A stretch of DNA of 64,000 nt from Iodobacter sp025352645 (GTDB lineage: Bacteria > Pseudomonadota > Gammaproteobacteria > Burkholderiales > Chitinibacteraceae), in assembly GCF_033446605.1 (NCBI RefSeq), contig NZ_JAWQUO010000015.1, positions 62,001 to 126,000 on the forward strand. The letters run 5' to 3'. A program made the position numbers and the translations under genes. The notes below the pieces were generated by a model, which was not told the DNA's origin, made no database searches, and saw only the letters and a list, made by a program, of their open reading frames with translations. Shown in pieces: positions 25,582 to 34,694 of this stretch. Every line of letters begins with the position of its first letter. Position 1 is the first letter of the stretch.

Positions 25582-25700
25582 CATGCCCACCCTACATAAG
25601 ACTCACTATCACACCTAGCAAGCCGCAATTGTAGGGTGGGCAAAAAGCCTTACCTTGCCCAGGCCAGCCCACAGCGACTCAACGCTTAGGCATAAAAGCA
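25582..25700. repeat. Direct repeat copy 1 (about 119 bases)
   Basis: CATGCCC... through TAGGGTGGGCAAAAAGCCTT to GGCATAAAAGCA. A second copy at 25876-25990 shares most bases, including the whole central TTGTAGGGTGGGCAAAAAGC block. Both lie in the 531-base gene-free space between aceB and the transglycosylase gene. Confidence 0.75.
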
Positions 25701-25771
25701 CGATTATATCTCTTGCTCAATGGACTCTGCGCAAATGGGTTTCTTGAGTGTTGGGCTTGGTTTTTGAATGT

Positions 25772-25832
25772 GTAGGGCGGGTGAAACCCGCGAGCGATGC
25801 TGAAGCAATACGCGGGTTTCACCCGCCCTACG
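25772..25832. repeat. Interspersed hairpin repeat (GGGCGGGTGAAACCCGCG family)
   Basis: Arms GTAGGGCGGGTGAAACCCGC and its complement flank GAGCGATGCTGAAGCAATA. It lies between the two long direct repeats. Same family as 1679, 6437, 28691, 28843 and 33602. Confidence 0.8.
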
Positions 25833-25875
25833 ATATTTATAATGAAATTGAGCAAGAGGCATAATCAGGTAAAAC

Positions 25876-25990
25876 CATGCCCCCGCATAAGACTCGCTAT
25901 CACGCCTACCAAGCTGCAATTGTAGGGTGGGCAAAAAGCCTTACCTTGCCCACGCCAGCGCACCGCGACTCAAAGCATGGGCATAAAGCA
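25876..25990. repeat. Direct repeat copy 2 (about 115 bases)
   Basis: Second copy of the 25582 unit, ending just before the transglycosylase stop codon. Differences are scattered single bases and a few short indels. Confidence 0.75.
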
Positions 25991-26006
25991 CCCTAAGCCG
26001 TAAGGT

Positions 26007-27470
26007 TTACAAAGCCGCAGTACGAACCTGCTTAGCGGCCAGCACACGATTGTTGATATTTAGCGGTAAGTTATTTGGGTTTTGCACCACAACATTCTCG
26101 CTAAGTATCGGCATAGTGCTTTGCACAGGGCTTTCAAAGCGCACTAGGATGTCGTAATAAGTGCGTAGACGCTCAACAAAAATAACCGGCTCGCCACCAC
26201 GGGCATAGCCGTATTTGGCCGATTTAAAGTACTGCGGATTACGCAGCAGTGGCAGCGTGGTTTTCACGTCTACCCAGCTATCTGGGTTCTTGCCTAGCTT
26301 CACGGCCAAGGCGCGTGCGTCGAGCAAGTGGCCAAGGCCTACGTTGTACGCGGCAAGGGCCAGCCAAGTGCGATCTGGCTCAGTAATGTTTTCTGCCAAG
26401 CTGTCTTTCATGGTTTGGATATAACGCGCCCCACCTTGAATACTTTGATAGGGATCTAGGCGGTTCACACCTAAGCGCTCAGCCGTATCGTTGGTCAGCA
26501 TCATCATGCCGCGCACACCCGACATTGACACCGCCTCAGGATCCCACATCGATTCCTGATAAGACAGCGCGGCCACTAAGCGCCAATCTAAGCCGGTTTT
26601 TGTTTCCGCCTCTTTAAACCACTTTTTATAGCGTGGCAAAGTGGCTTTGCGCTTATCCAAAAACGCCATCGCATCAACTTGCGCAAGGCGATTCACATGG
26701 CCGTAATATCGATCGAGTAAGCTGCGCAGCTCACCATTTTTAGCTATTTTGCTAAAAAAGCCTTGGAACAAGCCATACAGCTCGCTATCGCCCTCAGGCA
26801 CGGCCCAAGCCAACTGCTGAGCAGAGCCCATTTCACGGCTAATCGCCACTTTAGGGAAGTAATTTTGCGCAACATCAGCAGCGTGCGAGTCAACCATGGC
26901 GTAGCTAAGCTGACCATTGGCCACGCGCTCAATCAAATCTTCGCTATCACCATCTTCGACGATCTGCCAATTGAGATTGGGCTTGCTGACCTTTAGCTTA
27001 TTCAGCGCCATCACATACTGTGGCAAGGTGCTAATCAAAGCCTCACCCGCTGTCAGCTCAGTTAAAACACTGCTGGCGGAGCGGCTGCTTGGGTAAACCA
27101 AGACAGGTTCAATGCTTTGGTAAGCAGGCCCAAATGCCAAGCCTGCTCCTTCAAAATCTTTTTGCACACCCACCGCAAAGTGAGCTTCATGCTGCTTTAG
27201 CCTGGATAACAACTCGGCATAGCTGTTGGTCACGATAAAACGCACCTTCAGCCCATTTGCTAGTGCAAAGCGAGTAACGAGGTCGTACTCCAAGCCTGCG
27301 TAATTGCCTTCAGCATCGACATAGAGTGTGGTCGGACCGTTTTGTACCAGTACGACGAGTTCTTGTGATTCTGCCCAAGGAAGAACCTGGTTGGAAGATT
27401 GCTGCGGCATATCGCCACAACCCGTTAGGACAACTGTTGCTAGAGCCATGAGCAAATGTTTCATGCGCAT
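26007..27470 (-). CDS. MltF-like membrane-bound lytic transglycosylase
   Basis: Lipoprotein that should cleave peptidoglycan. The signal peptide ends in a lipobox (LTGC, Cys18). A periplasmic binding-protein type 3 domain follows (about 45-260), then an SLT domain from about 285 with catalytic Glu306 in SYQESMWDP, plus GVRGMMMLT and AAYNVGLGH. 487 residues. Start at 27470 (MRMKHLL); the next Met two codons on is also possible. The order of domains matches E. coli MltF. It is divergent from tRNA-Ser. Confidence 0.92.
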   Translation of the reverse strand: MRMKHLLMALATVVLTGCGDMPQQSSNQVLPWAESQELVVLVQNGPTTLYVDAEGNYAGLEYDLVTRFALANGLKVRFIVTNSYAELLSRLKQHEAHFAVGVQKDFEGAGLAFGPAYQSIEPVLVYPSSRSASSVLTELTAGEALISTLPQYVMALNKLKVSKPNLNWQIVEDGDSEDLIERVANGQLSYAMVDSHAADVAQNYFPKVAISREMGSAQQLAWAVPEGDSELYGLFQGFFSKIAKNGELRSLLDRYYGHVNRLAQVDAMAFLDKRKATLPRYKKWFKEAETKTGLDWRLVAALSYQESMWDPEAVSMSGVRGMMMLTNDTAERLGVNRLDPYQSIQGGARYIQTMKDSLAENITEPDRTWLALAAYNVGLGHLLDARALAVKLGKNPDSWVDVKTTLPLLRNPQYFKSAKYGYARGGEPVIFVERLRTYYDILVRFESPVQSTMPILSENVVVQNPNNLPLNINNRVLAAKQVRTAAL

Positions 27471-27530
27471 CCCGTTTGTTGATACCGGCCGCATTCTGCA
27501 CTAATTCCTCCCTAAAGCACAAACTTTGCT

Positions 27531-27558
27531 TTGCCTTGGGTAAAAATTGCGCTAGAAT
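27531..27558 (+). promoter_or_regulatory. Promoter of tRNA-Ser
   Basis: TTGCCT and TAGAAT separated by 16 bases, with the -10 box 13 bases before the tRNA. Confidence 0.55.
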
Positions 27559-27571
27559 TCGTCTCCTCTTT

Positions 27572-27661
27572 GGAGAGGTGGCAGAGTGGTTGAATGTACC
27601 TGACTCGAAATCAGGCGTACTCGCGAGAGTATCGGGGGTTCGAATCCCCCTCTCTCCTCCA
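27572..27661 (+). tRNA. tRNA-Ser (anticodon CGA)
   Basis: 90-base class II tRNA. Acceptor GGAGAGG pairs with TCTCTCC, the anticodon arm is CCTGA-CTCGAAA-TCAGG, the long variable arm is TACTC-GCGA-GAGTA, the T arm is GGGGG-TTCGAAT-CCCCC, and CCA is encoded. The anticodon reads UCG codons. The discriminator base is T rather than the G found in E. coli serine tRNAs. Confidence 0.97.
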
Positions 27662-27670
27662 GAATCAGTG

Positions 27671-27702
27671 AAAACGGCAAGCTTTCGGGCTTGCCGTTTT
27701 TG
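27671..27702 (+). terminator. Terminator of tRNA-Ser
   Basis: CGGCAAGC-TTTCGG-GCTTGCCG followed by five T, ten bases after the tRNA. Confidence 0.92.
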
Positions 27703-27763
27703 CGTTCTGATCCAACAAGGAGCGCCAGCATAAAGCCAAGCTTCTAGTCCACCCCAGTAAAAA

Positions 27764-28615
27764 TTACCCTTTTGGCATATCCGGCAACTCAACAATCGCA
27801 AATTTTTCTAGCTGGCGCAAGTGATTCACGGCCTTCGATAGTAGAGCCTGTGCGGGGTGCGATGGAAAATGCTGATCGCATATATTGGCGACTGGCAATA
27901 ATCCCACTAGGCTATTTGTTAGCCAAACAGCATCGGCTTTTTTGACTTCATCCAGCGTTAAAGCTCGCTTTTCTACCGCAAATCCATGTTGCAATGCAGC
28001 ATTAAAAACCACCTCGCACATCACGCCATTTACCCCACTTTGATCCAATTTTGGGGTGAATAAATGGGTGTCGCATAAAACCAACACATTACTCATCACG
28101 CCTTCGATTACCAAGCCATCTCTATCCAACATCAGCCCTTCAAAAATACTTGGATCTTGCCATTCACGCCGCGCTAAAACATTTTCTAAACGATTCAAAT
28201 GCTTAACCCCTGCTAAGGCAGGTTGCCAGCTAGCTCTTGTGCTGCAAACCCGCACATTGGCCCCCTGTTGATGCAATTCTTCAGGGTAGTTGGGCAAGGC
28301 AGCGGCCTGAACAATACGATTAATCTGTAGCGAATCAGGCGCGCCATAGCCACGGGCGGTTTCACCTCGAGTAATGATAATTTTCAGTGCCGCATCAATT
28401 GACGCAAGCTGGCGTAAGTCTTCAAGCAAGACGGCCTCAGTTGGGCAAGTCATACCCAAGGCGGCACAGTCCTGCTGTAAGCGTGTGTAATGTCGCTGCC
28501 AAAACTCAATTTGTCCACCTTCGCAGCGCAAGGTACGGAACACCCCGTCACCAAATTGAAACGCCCGATCAGCCATACTGATGGTGTCTTGTAGCTGCCC
28601 ATTAAGCAATCGCAT
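27764..28615 (-). CDS. pabC: Aminodeoxychorismate lyase
   Basis: PLP-dependent fold-type IV enzyme that releases pyruvate from aminodeoxychorismate to give 4-aminobenzoate for folate. The PLP lysine is in GVKHLNRLENVLAR (about residues 135-148), and EGVMSNV and the TNSLVG loop are present. 283 residues from the ATG at 28615; the longer frame adds a stretch with no family likeness. pabB lies upstream on the same strand, 416 bases away, that space being filled by a duplicated repeat. Confidence 0.93.
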   Translation of the reverse strand: MRLLNGQLQDTISMADRAFQFGDGVFRTLRCEGGQIEFWQRHYTRLQQDCAALGMTCPTEAVLLEDLRQLASIDAALKIIITRGETARGYGAPDSLQINRIVQAAALPNYPEELHQQGANVRVCSTRASWQPALAGVKHLNRLENVLARREWQDPSIFEGLMLDRDGLVIEGVMSNVLVLCDTHLFTPKLDQSGVNGVMCEVVFNAALQHGFAVEKRALTLDEVKKADAVWLTNSLVGLLPVANICDQHFPSHPAQALLSKAVNHLRQLEKFAIVELPDMPKG

Positions 28616-28690
28616 TCTTACACCGTTAAATATAAATGGTAAGGAAGTAGCTATACGTATCAAAAGCCATGTCATACAAAGTTAATAAGG

Positions 28691-28807
28691 TAGAACGGGT
28701 GAAACCTTTAATCGACATTGAAAAAAACGCGGGTTTCACCCGCCCTACGATGTTTCAACACTTGCAATAGATAGATCTAAGTTGATCGCCTAGAGTTTAA
28801 CGATCAA
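28691..28807. repeat. 117-base direct repeat, copy 1
   Basis: Starts with the GGGTGAAACC hairpin family and runs through GATGTTTCAACACTTGCAAT to TAACGATCAA. The second copy is 28843-28959, with the same length and spacing. Together they fill the pabB-pabC space. Confidence 0.85.
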
Positions 28808-28842
28808 AAAATTGCCTATCAATTTAAGCAAAATGCCATTCG

Positions 28843-28959
28843 TAGGGCGGGTGAAACCCGCGAGTGACATTGAAAAAAACGCGAGTTTCATCTGGCCTAC
28901 GATGTTTCAATGCTTGCAATAGATAGATCTACGTTGATCGCCTAGAGTTTAACGATCAA
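28843..28959. repeat. 117-base direct repeat, copy 2
   Basis: Same unit as 28691-28807, including GCAATAGATAGATCTA and GTTGATCGCCTAGAGTTTAA. The hairpin left arm is complete here (TAGGGCGGGTGAAACCCGCG) whereas the right arm has decayed; copy 1 shows the reverse. Confidence 0.85.
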
Positions 28960-29031
28960 CAGTGCCCTTAAATTGATAGGACTGGAGTGAAATCCACCCT
29001 AAGAAAAACAAATCGCTTTGAAAGGCAGCGC

Positions 29032-30345
29032 CTATTCTTGCACGCCCAAAGCACGCAGTAAGCCACGCGCTTTGTGCCGAGTTTCTTGTAACTCACGCTC
29101 AGGATCTGAATCAATCACAATCCCTGCACCGGCTCTAAAATAGAGATGATCTTGTTTTTGCAAAAAGGTACGAATCAGGATATTTAGATCCATAGATCCA
29201 TCTAAGTTGACGTAACCCAAGCTGCCCGTGTAAGCATAACGTGGCCTATCTTCTAGCTCTCTGATAATTTGCATGCAGCGAACCTTAGGGCAACCTGTAA
29301 TGGTCCCGCCAGGGAACAGCGCTCTTAAGACATCTGCCGGTGTTTGGCCTGGCGTTAAAGTGCCACGGACATTGGATTCAATATGGTGCACAAAGGCGTA
29401 AGTGGCTACGGCCATCAGCTCATCCACTTTTACCGTGCCTGGCTGGCAGATGCGGCCCAAATCGTTGCGCTCTAGATCGACCAGCATAATATGCTCGGCA
29501 CGCTCTTTGGGCGTAGCAAGTAGGCGCGCTTTTAGCTCGGCGTCTTCAATAGGATCGGAGGATCTAGGATGCGTACCTGCAATCGGGCGGGTTTCGACCT
29601 GATCGCCTTTTACTTTAACTAAACGCTCAGGAGATGAGCTCACCACTGCGCCATGCACGCCTAAATCTAGCAGGGTTGAAAATGGTGCTGGATTACGTAC
29701 ACGTAGGCTGGCAAATAGCTCAGCGGGGCTTAATGGCTGGGCCAATTGCACATCCCAGCCGCGCGATAAATTCACCTGAAAGACATCGCCTTCTCTTATA
29801 TATATAAGAGCTTGCTCTGCGCCTTGTAAAAAGGCCGCTGGCTCGTCCTCGCTAATGGCTGCAATTTGCGGTAACGCGGGTTTAAATACAGGGCATGCGG
29901 CTAGCTTTTCTGCCAGCATCTCCAGCTCTTCTAAGGTTTCCGCCACTAACCAAGCTTGGCCAGAGGGGCGCTGTAATACAATGGCGGCAGGAATACGTAA
30001 CAATGCCGCAACCGGAAAACCCGCTTCAAGCCGATGCGCCACGTGTGGCTCAAAGGTAGATAGCAGCTCGTAGCCTGCATAGGCAAACCACCCCCCCACA
30101 AAGGGCGCATCCGCAGGCAAATCTTCGGGACGAGCTAAATTCAGATTCAGCGGCAGTTCACGCAAATCACGGACAAAAGCATCCCCCTCATCCTCAGCAT
30201 AGATACGCCGCTCCCGAGGTAGGGCAAATAAGATATCCCAACCCGCGTGGCCGCCACCTGTTTCAGCCAAAGCAGGAAAGCGTGCTGGATCACTGGCATG
30301 CAGTGCCAATAGGTCTGGAGTAGTTTGGAGAGATAAGCAGTACAT
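29032..30345 (-). CDS. pabB: Aminodeoxychorismate synthase component I
   Basis: Aminates chorismate to aminodeoxychorismate, the first step to 4-aminobenzoate, together with a glutaminase (PabA) not in the window. 437 residues. The chorismate-binding core includes VSSSPERLVKV, RPIAGTHPRS, HIMLVDLERNDLGRI and GGTITGCPKVRCMQII. The GCPK form, rather than GAPK, occurs in some PabB proteins; anthranilate synthase is less likely because pabC is next door. Start at 30345 has no good ribosome site; a GTG at 30387 is the alternative. Confidence 0.92.
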   Translation of the reverse strand: MYCLSLQTTPDLLALHASDPARFPALAETGGGHAGWDILFALPRERRIYAEDEGDAFVRDLRELPLNLNLARPEDLPADAPFVGGWFAYAGYELLSTFEPHVAHRLEAGFPVAALLRIPAAIVLQRPSGQAWLVAETLEELEMLAEKLAACPVFKPALPQIAAISEDEPAAFLQGAEQALIYIREGDVFQVNLSRGWDVQLAQPLSPAELFASLRVRNPAPFSTLLDLGVHGAVVSSSPERLVKVKGDQVETRPIAGTHPRSSDPIEDAELKARLLATPKERAEHIMLVDLERNDLGRICQPGTVKVDELMAVATYAFVHHIESNVRGTLTPGQTPADVLRALFPGGTITGCPKVRCMQIIRELEDRPRYAYTGSLGYVNLDGSMDLNILIRTFLQKQDHLYFRAGAGIVIDSDPERELQETRHKARGLLRALGVQE

Positions 30346-30491
30346 AGGTCGTTTTCTAACAGAGAGAGTTGCCTTATACCTTATCACTCAGGCAAGTGAT
30401 AGTGCCGGATTAAATACCCAGCAAGAATTGCAAAAACGGTTATTTTTAGCGCTAAAATAGAGTTACATTACAAAAACAGGGGAAAACAATC

Positions 30492-31007
30492 ATGCCCTTA
30501 TTTGCGGCCTTACTTGCCATCATGCTTAGCAGCAGTCTTTATGCAGAAACCACGGCCAACTCTGTCTCTTCACTTGATGTAGAGCGCTATCTAGGTCGTT
30601 GGTACGAGATTGCCAGCTTTCCTATGTATTTTCAGCGTATGTGCGTGGCAGACACCACGGCGGACTATAGCAAGCAGGCTGAAGATAAAATCACCGTGGT
30701 CAATCGTTGCCGCAAGCAAGACGGCAGCTTTGCAGAGGCCGATGGCCACGCCAGCATCGTGCCGCATAGTGGCAATGCCAAACTAAAAGTCAGCTTCTTC
30801 TGGCCATTCTCTGCAGATTACTGGGTGTTTGGCTTAGGCGATGAGTACCAATGGGCCTTGGTGGGCAATCCCAACCATAAATATCTGTGGCTATTATCCC
30901 GCAGCCAGACCATCAGCAGCCAAGATCTCAATGACGCACTAGACATTGCCAAAGAGCAGGGGTTTGATATCAGCAAGCTCAATTACACTTTGCAGCGGGT
31001 AGATTAA
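30492..31007 (+). CDS. blc: Bacterial lipocalin (Blc-like)
   Basis: Secreted lipocalin of 171 residues that probably binds lysophospholipids or fatty acids at the outer membrane. It has a signal peptide (1-19, ending LYAE), the GRWYEIA motif (GXW, about 35-41), MCVADTTADY, and the C-terminal WLLSR block. Unlike E. coli Blc the signal peptide has no lipobox, so it is likely a soluble periplasmic form. AGGGGA upstream supports the start. Confidence 0.93.
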   Translation: MPLFAALLAIMLSSSLYAETTANSVSSLDVERYLGRWYEIASFPMYFQRMCVADTTADYSKQAEDKITVVNRCRKQDGSFAEADGHASIVPHSGNAKLKVSFFWPFSADYWVFGLGDEYQWALVGNPNHKYLWLLSRSQTISSQDLNDALDIAKEQGFDISKLNYTLQRVD

Positions 31008-31020
31008 CGCTCTGCAAGCC

Positions 31021-31057
31021 GCATAAAAAAAGGCTACCGAAGTAGCCTTTTTTATGC
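31021..31057. terminator. Bidirectional terminator between blc and fabF
   Basis: AAAAAAAGGCTAC-CGAA-GTAGCCTTTTTT; symmetrical A and T runs serve both convergent genes. Confidence 0.92.
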
Positions 31058-31070
31058 GGGATATTCTTAA

Positions 31071-32312
31071 TTAAATTTTACGGAATACCAGCGTGCCATT
31101 CGTGCCACCAAAACCAAAGGAGTTAGAGATCGCAACGCCAATCTTCATATCTCTTGCGGTGTTTGCTACATAATCCAGATCACAACCACCCGCGATATCT
31201 TGCTCGAAGATATTGATCGTCGGAGGGGATACTTGGTTATGCAGCGCTAGAATGGAGTAAATCGCCTCTACACCACCCGCGCCGCCCAATAAATGGCCAG
31301 TCATAGATTTAGTTGAGTTTACCGCCAGCTTTTTAGCATGATCACCAAAGGCAATTTTCAGCGCATTGGTTTCATTAGAATCACCCACTGGGGTAGACGT
31401 GCCATGTGCATTCACGTAATCAACTTCATCCGGATTCACGCCCGCATCTTTCAGGGCATTGGTCACGCCACGTGCTGGGCCTTCTGCCGTTGGCGAAGTG
31501 ATATGGTAGGCGTCTGAGCTCATACCAAAACCAATCAACTCTGCGTAGATGGTTGCGCCACGTTTTTTAGCATGCTCGTACTCTTCCAGTACCAACACAC
31601 CCGCACCCTCACCCATTACAAAGCCATCTCGGCCAGTATCCCAAGGACGCGATGCCGTAGCAGGGTCGTCATTGCGAGTTGATAGTGCTTTCATAGCCGC
31701 AAAACCACCCATGCCAAGGCGGGAAATCGCGCCTTCAGCACCACCCGCTACCATCACATCGGCATCGCCGTACTGGATGATACGAGCCGCATCGCCAATG
31801 CTATGCGCACCTGTGGTACACGCAGACACGATGCCGTAACTTGGGCCTTGATAGCCTTTCAAAATAGTCACATGGCCTGCAACCAGATTAATCAGGCAAC
31901 CTGGAATAAAAAACGGGCCAATTTTGCGCGGGCCGCCTTCAAGCAAGGCAGCGCTGGTCTGCTCGATAGACCAAAGGCCACCGATACCAGAACCAATATT
32001 CACGCCAACGCGAGTTTTATCTAAATCGGCAACGTCATCAAGGCCAGCATCTTTAATAGCCTGCAAGGCGGCAGCGATACCGTAATGGATAAACACATCC
32101 ATACGACGTGCGTCTTTAGCCGAGATGTACTCGGTAATATCGAAACCTTTAACTTCGCCAGCAATGGTGCAAGCTAAGTCACTAGCATCGAAACGGGAAA
32201 TTTGAGCGATGCCAGACTGACCAGCGAGCAAGTTTGCCCAACCAGTAGCCACATCATTGCCTACCGGCGAGACATGTCCCAAGCCAGTGACAACTACTCT
32301 GCGTTTAGACAC
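31071..32312 (-). CDS. fabF: 3-oxoacyl-ACP synthase II
   Basis: Elongating ketosynthase of type II fatty-acid synthesis, 413 residues. Catalytic Cys in SACTTGAHSIG, His in NAHGTSTPVGD and His in KSMTGHLLGGAGG are all visible. The start is a GTG at 32312 (protein begins SKRRVVVTG after the initiator), with GGAG eight bases upstream; a longer ATG frame is possible but adds no homologous sequence. It follows acpP by 108 bases, as in many proteobacteria. Confidence 0.97.
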   Translation of the reverse strand: MSKRRVVVTGLGHVSPVGNDVATGWANLLAGQSGIAQISRFDASDLACTIAGEVKGFDITEYISAKDARRMDVFIHYGIAAALQAIKDAGLDDVADLDKTRVGVNIGSGIGGLWSIEQTSAALLEGGPRKIGPFFIPGCLINLVAGHVTILKGYQGPSYGIVSACTTGAHSIGDAARIIQYGDADVMVAGGAEGAISRLGMGGFAAMKALSTRNDDPATASRPWDTGRDGFVMGEGAGVLVLEEYEHAKKRGATIYAELIGFGMSSDAYHITSPTAEGPARGVTNALKDAGVNPDEVDYVNAHGTSTPVGDSNETNALKIAFGDHAKKLAVNSTKSMTGHLLGGAGGVEAIYSILALHNQVSPPTINIFEQDIAGGCDLDYVANTARDMKIGVAISNSFGFGGTNGTLVFRKI

Positions 32313-32420
32313 GGGGCAGTCTCCGTAAGTTGGTTCAAGCAGGTTTGCCGAAACCAGATGGAACAAGACCCCCACAATAAACGCTTACGCGCCCATCGCA
32401 GGGGCCTCGAGAAAAACGAA

Positions 32421-32660
32421 TTACTTGCTCAGGTTAGCATTGACGAAGTCAATGGCTTGCTGAACGGTAGTAATTTTTTCGGCTTCTTCGTCAGGAATTT
32501 CGCACTCGAATTCTTCTTCCAGTGCCATGACGAGTTCAACGGTATCGAGAGAATCGGCACCGAGGTCGTTTACAAACGATGAGTCAATCTTAACGTCTGT
32601 TTCCGGCACGCCAAGTTGCTCGGCAACGATCTTCTTAACACGCTGTTCGATGTTTTCCAT
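32421..32660 (-). CDS. acpP: Acyl carrier protein
   Basis: 79-residue acidic carrier that holds growing acyl chains on a phosphopantetheine arm at Ser37 in GADSLDTVELVM. Start at 32660 (MENIEQRVKK) with GGGA upstream; a longer frame adds five residues. It sits between fabG and fabF. Confidence 0.98.
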   Translation of the reverse strand: MENIEQRVKKIVAEQLGVPETDVKIDSSFVNDLGADSLDTVELVMALEEEFECEIPDEEAEKITTVQQAIDFVNANLSK

Positions 32661-32822
32661 GAATTTATGTCCCAAGCCTTGTCTTAATTACTAAAAAAAA
32701 CGTCGGCATTCTACCAAAAAAACAGTCACAGCATACGTTTGTCGAGTAACTTCGGTGAAATGCACAACCAAAAAACCACGCTGAGCTGCAAAATAACTTC
32801 TGCCTACAGCATGGATACCACG

Positions 32823-33566
32823 CTAATTCATATACATTCCGCCGTTTACATGCAGGGTATTGCCTGTAATGTAAGCGGCTTTATCTGACGCCAAAAAACT
32901 CACCGCATCTGCAATATCCTGCGGATTACCTAAGCGTCCTAAGGCAATTTGTTCGACCAGTTTAGCCTTTTGTTCATCAGGCAGCGACTTTGTCATGTCC
33001 GTATCAATAAAACCAGGCGCTACAGCATTCACTGTAACCCCGCGTGAACCGATCTCACGCGCTAGTGATTTAGTAAAACCAAATAAGGCAGCTTTTGCTG
33101 CAGAGTAGTTAGCCTGACCAGGATTACCTGTAGCCCCTACCACTGAAGCGATATTAATAATGCGGCCCCAGCGCGCTTTCATCATGCCACGCATCACTGC
33201 TTTGGATAGCTTATACACCGGACGCAGATTAGTTGCCATAACGGCATCCCATTCTTCGTCCTTCATGCGCATCAGCAGATTATCACGGGTAATACCGGCA
33301 TTATTAACAAGAATAGTCACAGGGCCAAATTGTTGGGTAATTGAGTCAACAATCGCTTCACAAGCACCCTCTTCGGTAACTTGTAAACGTAAGCCACAAC
33401 CGGTGTTACCTGCTTCTTTTAAATAAGCGGTAATTGCCTCTACGCCCGCATCTGTTGTTGCAGTGCCAATCACTACCGCGCCAGCACGCGCCAAATCAAG
33501 CGCAATCGCTTGACCAATTCCGCGTGATGCACCCGTTACCAGTGCAATTTTACCTTCAAAACTCAT
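32823..33566 (-). CDS. fabG: 3-oxoacyl-ACP reductase
   Basis: NADPH-dependent reduction of 3-oxoacyl-ACP. SDR motifs: TGASRGIGQ (12-20), NNAGITRDNLL, catalytic Ser in IASVVG, and YSAAK. 247 residues and normal. Ribosome site GGAG nine bases upstream. Separated from fabD by a hairpin repeat. Confidence 0.98.
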   Translation of the reverse strand: MSFEGKIALVTGASRGIGQAIALDLARAGAVVIGTATTDAGVEAITAYLKEAGNTGCGLRLQVTEEGACEAIVDSITQQFGPVTILVNNAGITRDNLLMRMKDEEWDAVMATNLRPVYKLSKAVMRGMMKARWGRIINIASVVGATGNPGQANYSAAKAALFGFTKSLAREIGSRGVTVNAVAPGFIDTDMTKSLPDEQKAKLVEQIALGRLGNPQDIADAVSFLASDKAAYITGNTLHVNGGMYMN

Positions 33567-33601
33567 GCAAAAATCTCCATCAATAGCAAAAGCTACGAAT
33601 C

Positions 33602-33670
33602 TAGGGCGGGTGCAACCCGCCGTTTTACAAAGCTTTTATGAAATACATTGGCGGATTACACCCGCCCTAC
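33602..33670. repeat. Interspersed hairpin repeat (GGGCGGGTGCAACCCGCC family)
   Basis: TAGGGCGGGTGCAACCCGCC and, after an AT-rich middle, GGCGGATTACACCCGCCCTA are complementary. It sits between fabD and fabG in the middle of the fatty-acid operon. Confidence 0.78.
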
Positions 33671-33676
33671 AAATAT

Positions 33677-34603
33677 TTACAACATTGCTTTTAATGTTTG
33701 CAGTGCCGCAGCATCGACCAAAGCCACTTGCTGTGCATCTGTTGCAATACGTTTATTCAGGCCTGCTAATACTTTACCTGGCCCGCACTCCGCAATCACA
33801 GTCACCCCGTCCTGCGCCATTTTGGCAATCGTTTCTACCCAACGGACGGGTTCGTAAAGCTGGCGAACCAAGGCATCTTTAATTTGTGCTGAATCGGTAT
33901 ATGCGGCCACATCTGCATTATGCAAGACAGGAATCACAGGCGTATTGATGACAATTGTATCTAGCTTTTGTTGCAATTTATCACTTGCAGGACGCATTAA
34001 AGCGCAATGTGACGGTACAGACACTGGTAATAACATCGCTCGCTTCGCGCCGCGCGCCTTACAAGCATCACAAGCACGCTCTACGGCCGCCTTACTACCC
34101 GCAATCACCACCTGTCCTGGCGAGTTAAAATTAACCGCCGCAACCACCTCACCTTGAGCGGCTTCTACGCAGGCTGCGATGATTTCATCATCCGCCAAGC
34201 CCAAAATAGCCGCCATCGCTCCCGTACCAACCGGTACGGCTTCTTGCATCGCCTCGGCACGCAAACGCACTAACTGCAAGGCATCCCCAAAAGACAACGC
34301 TTCGGCAGCCACCAAAGCGCTGTACTCACCCAAGCTATGCCCAGCCAAAACGGTAGGCTGTGCGCCACCTTGCGCTTGCCAAGCACGCCACACCGCCACA
34401 CCCGCAGTTAACATCAATGGCTGAGTGTTGACGGTTGCATTCAAGAGCTCAATAGGGCCCTCAGCAGCCATTTGCCATAAGTCTTGCCCTAAAATAGCCG
34501 AGGCTTCGTCAAAAGTGGCTTTCACTACCGCCAAATCTGCCCAGCCATTCATCATGCCTACCGATTGCGAGCCTTGGCCCGGAAATACAAATGCTAATGC
34601 CAT
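33677..34603 (-). CDS. fabD: Malonyl-CoA:ACP transacylase
   Basis: Moves malonyl from CoA to ACP. The catalytic Ser is in GHSLGEYSALV, and the N-terminal FVFPGQGSQ and the C-terminal ECGPGKVLAGLN are typical. 308 residues. GGAG lies just upstream of the ATG. fabH ends 120 bases upstream. Confidence 0.98.
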   Translation of the reverse strand: MALAFVFPGQGSQSVGMMNGWADLAVVKATFDEASAILGQDLWQMAAEGPIELLNATVNTQPLMLTAGVAVWRAWQAQGGAQPTVLAGHSLGEYSALVAAEALSFGDALQLVRLRAEAMQEAVPVGTGAMAAILGLADDEIIAACVEAAQGEVVAAVNFNSPGQVVIAGSKAAVERACDACKARGAKRAMLLPVSVPSHCALMRPASDKLQQKLDTIVINTPVIPVLHNADVAAYTDSAQIKDALVRQLYEPVRWVETIAKMAQDGVTVIAECGPGKVLAGLNKRIATDAQQVALVDAAALQTLKAML

Positions 34604-34694
34604 TTTTTACTCCTGCATGCCATGCTAAGGGGGTCTTTATAGTCCCTTTCCGGCGCTGTAAAATTCAAACAGTTATTTTAATGCCAGATAGACA

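Noticed and set aside
29032..30345. Anthranilate synthase component I
   Set aside because: pabC is the neighbour and no trp genes are present.
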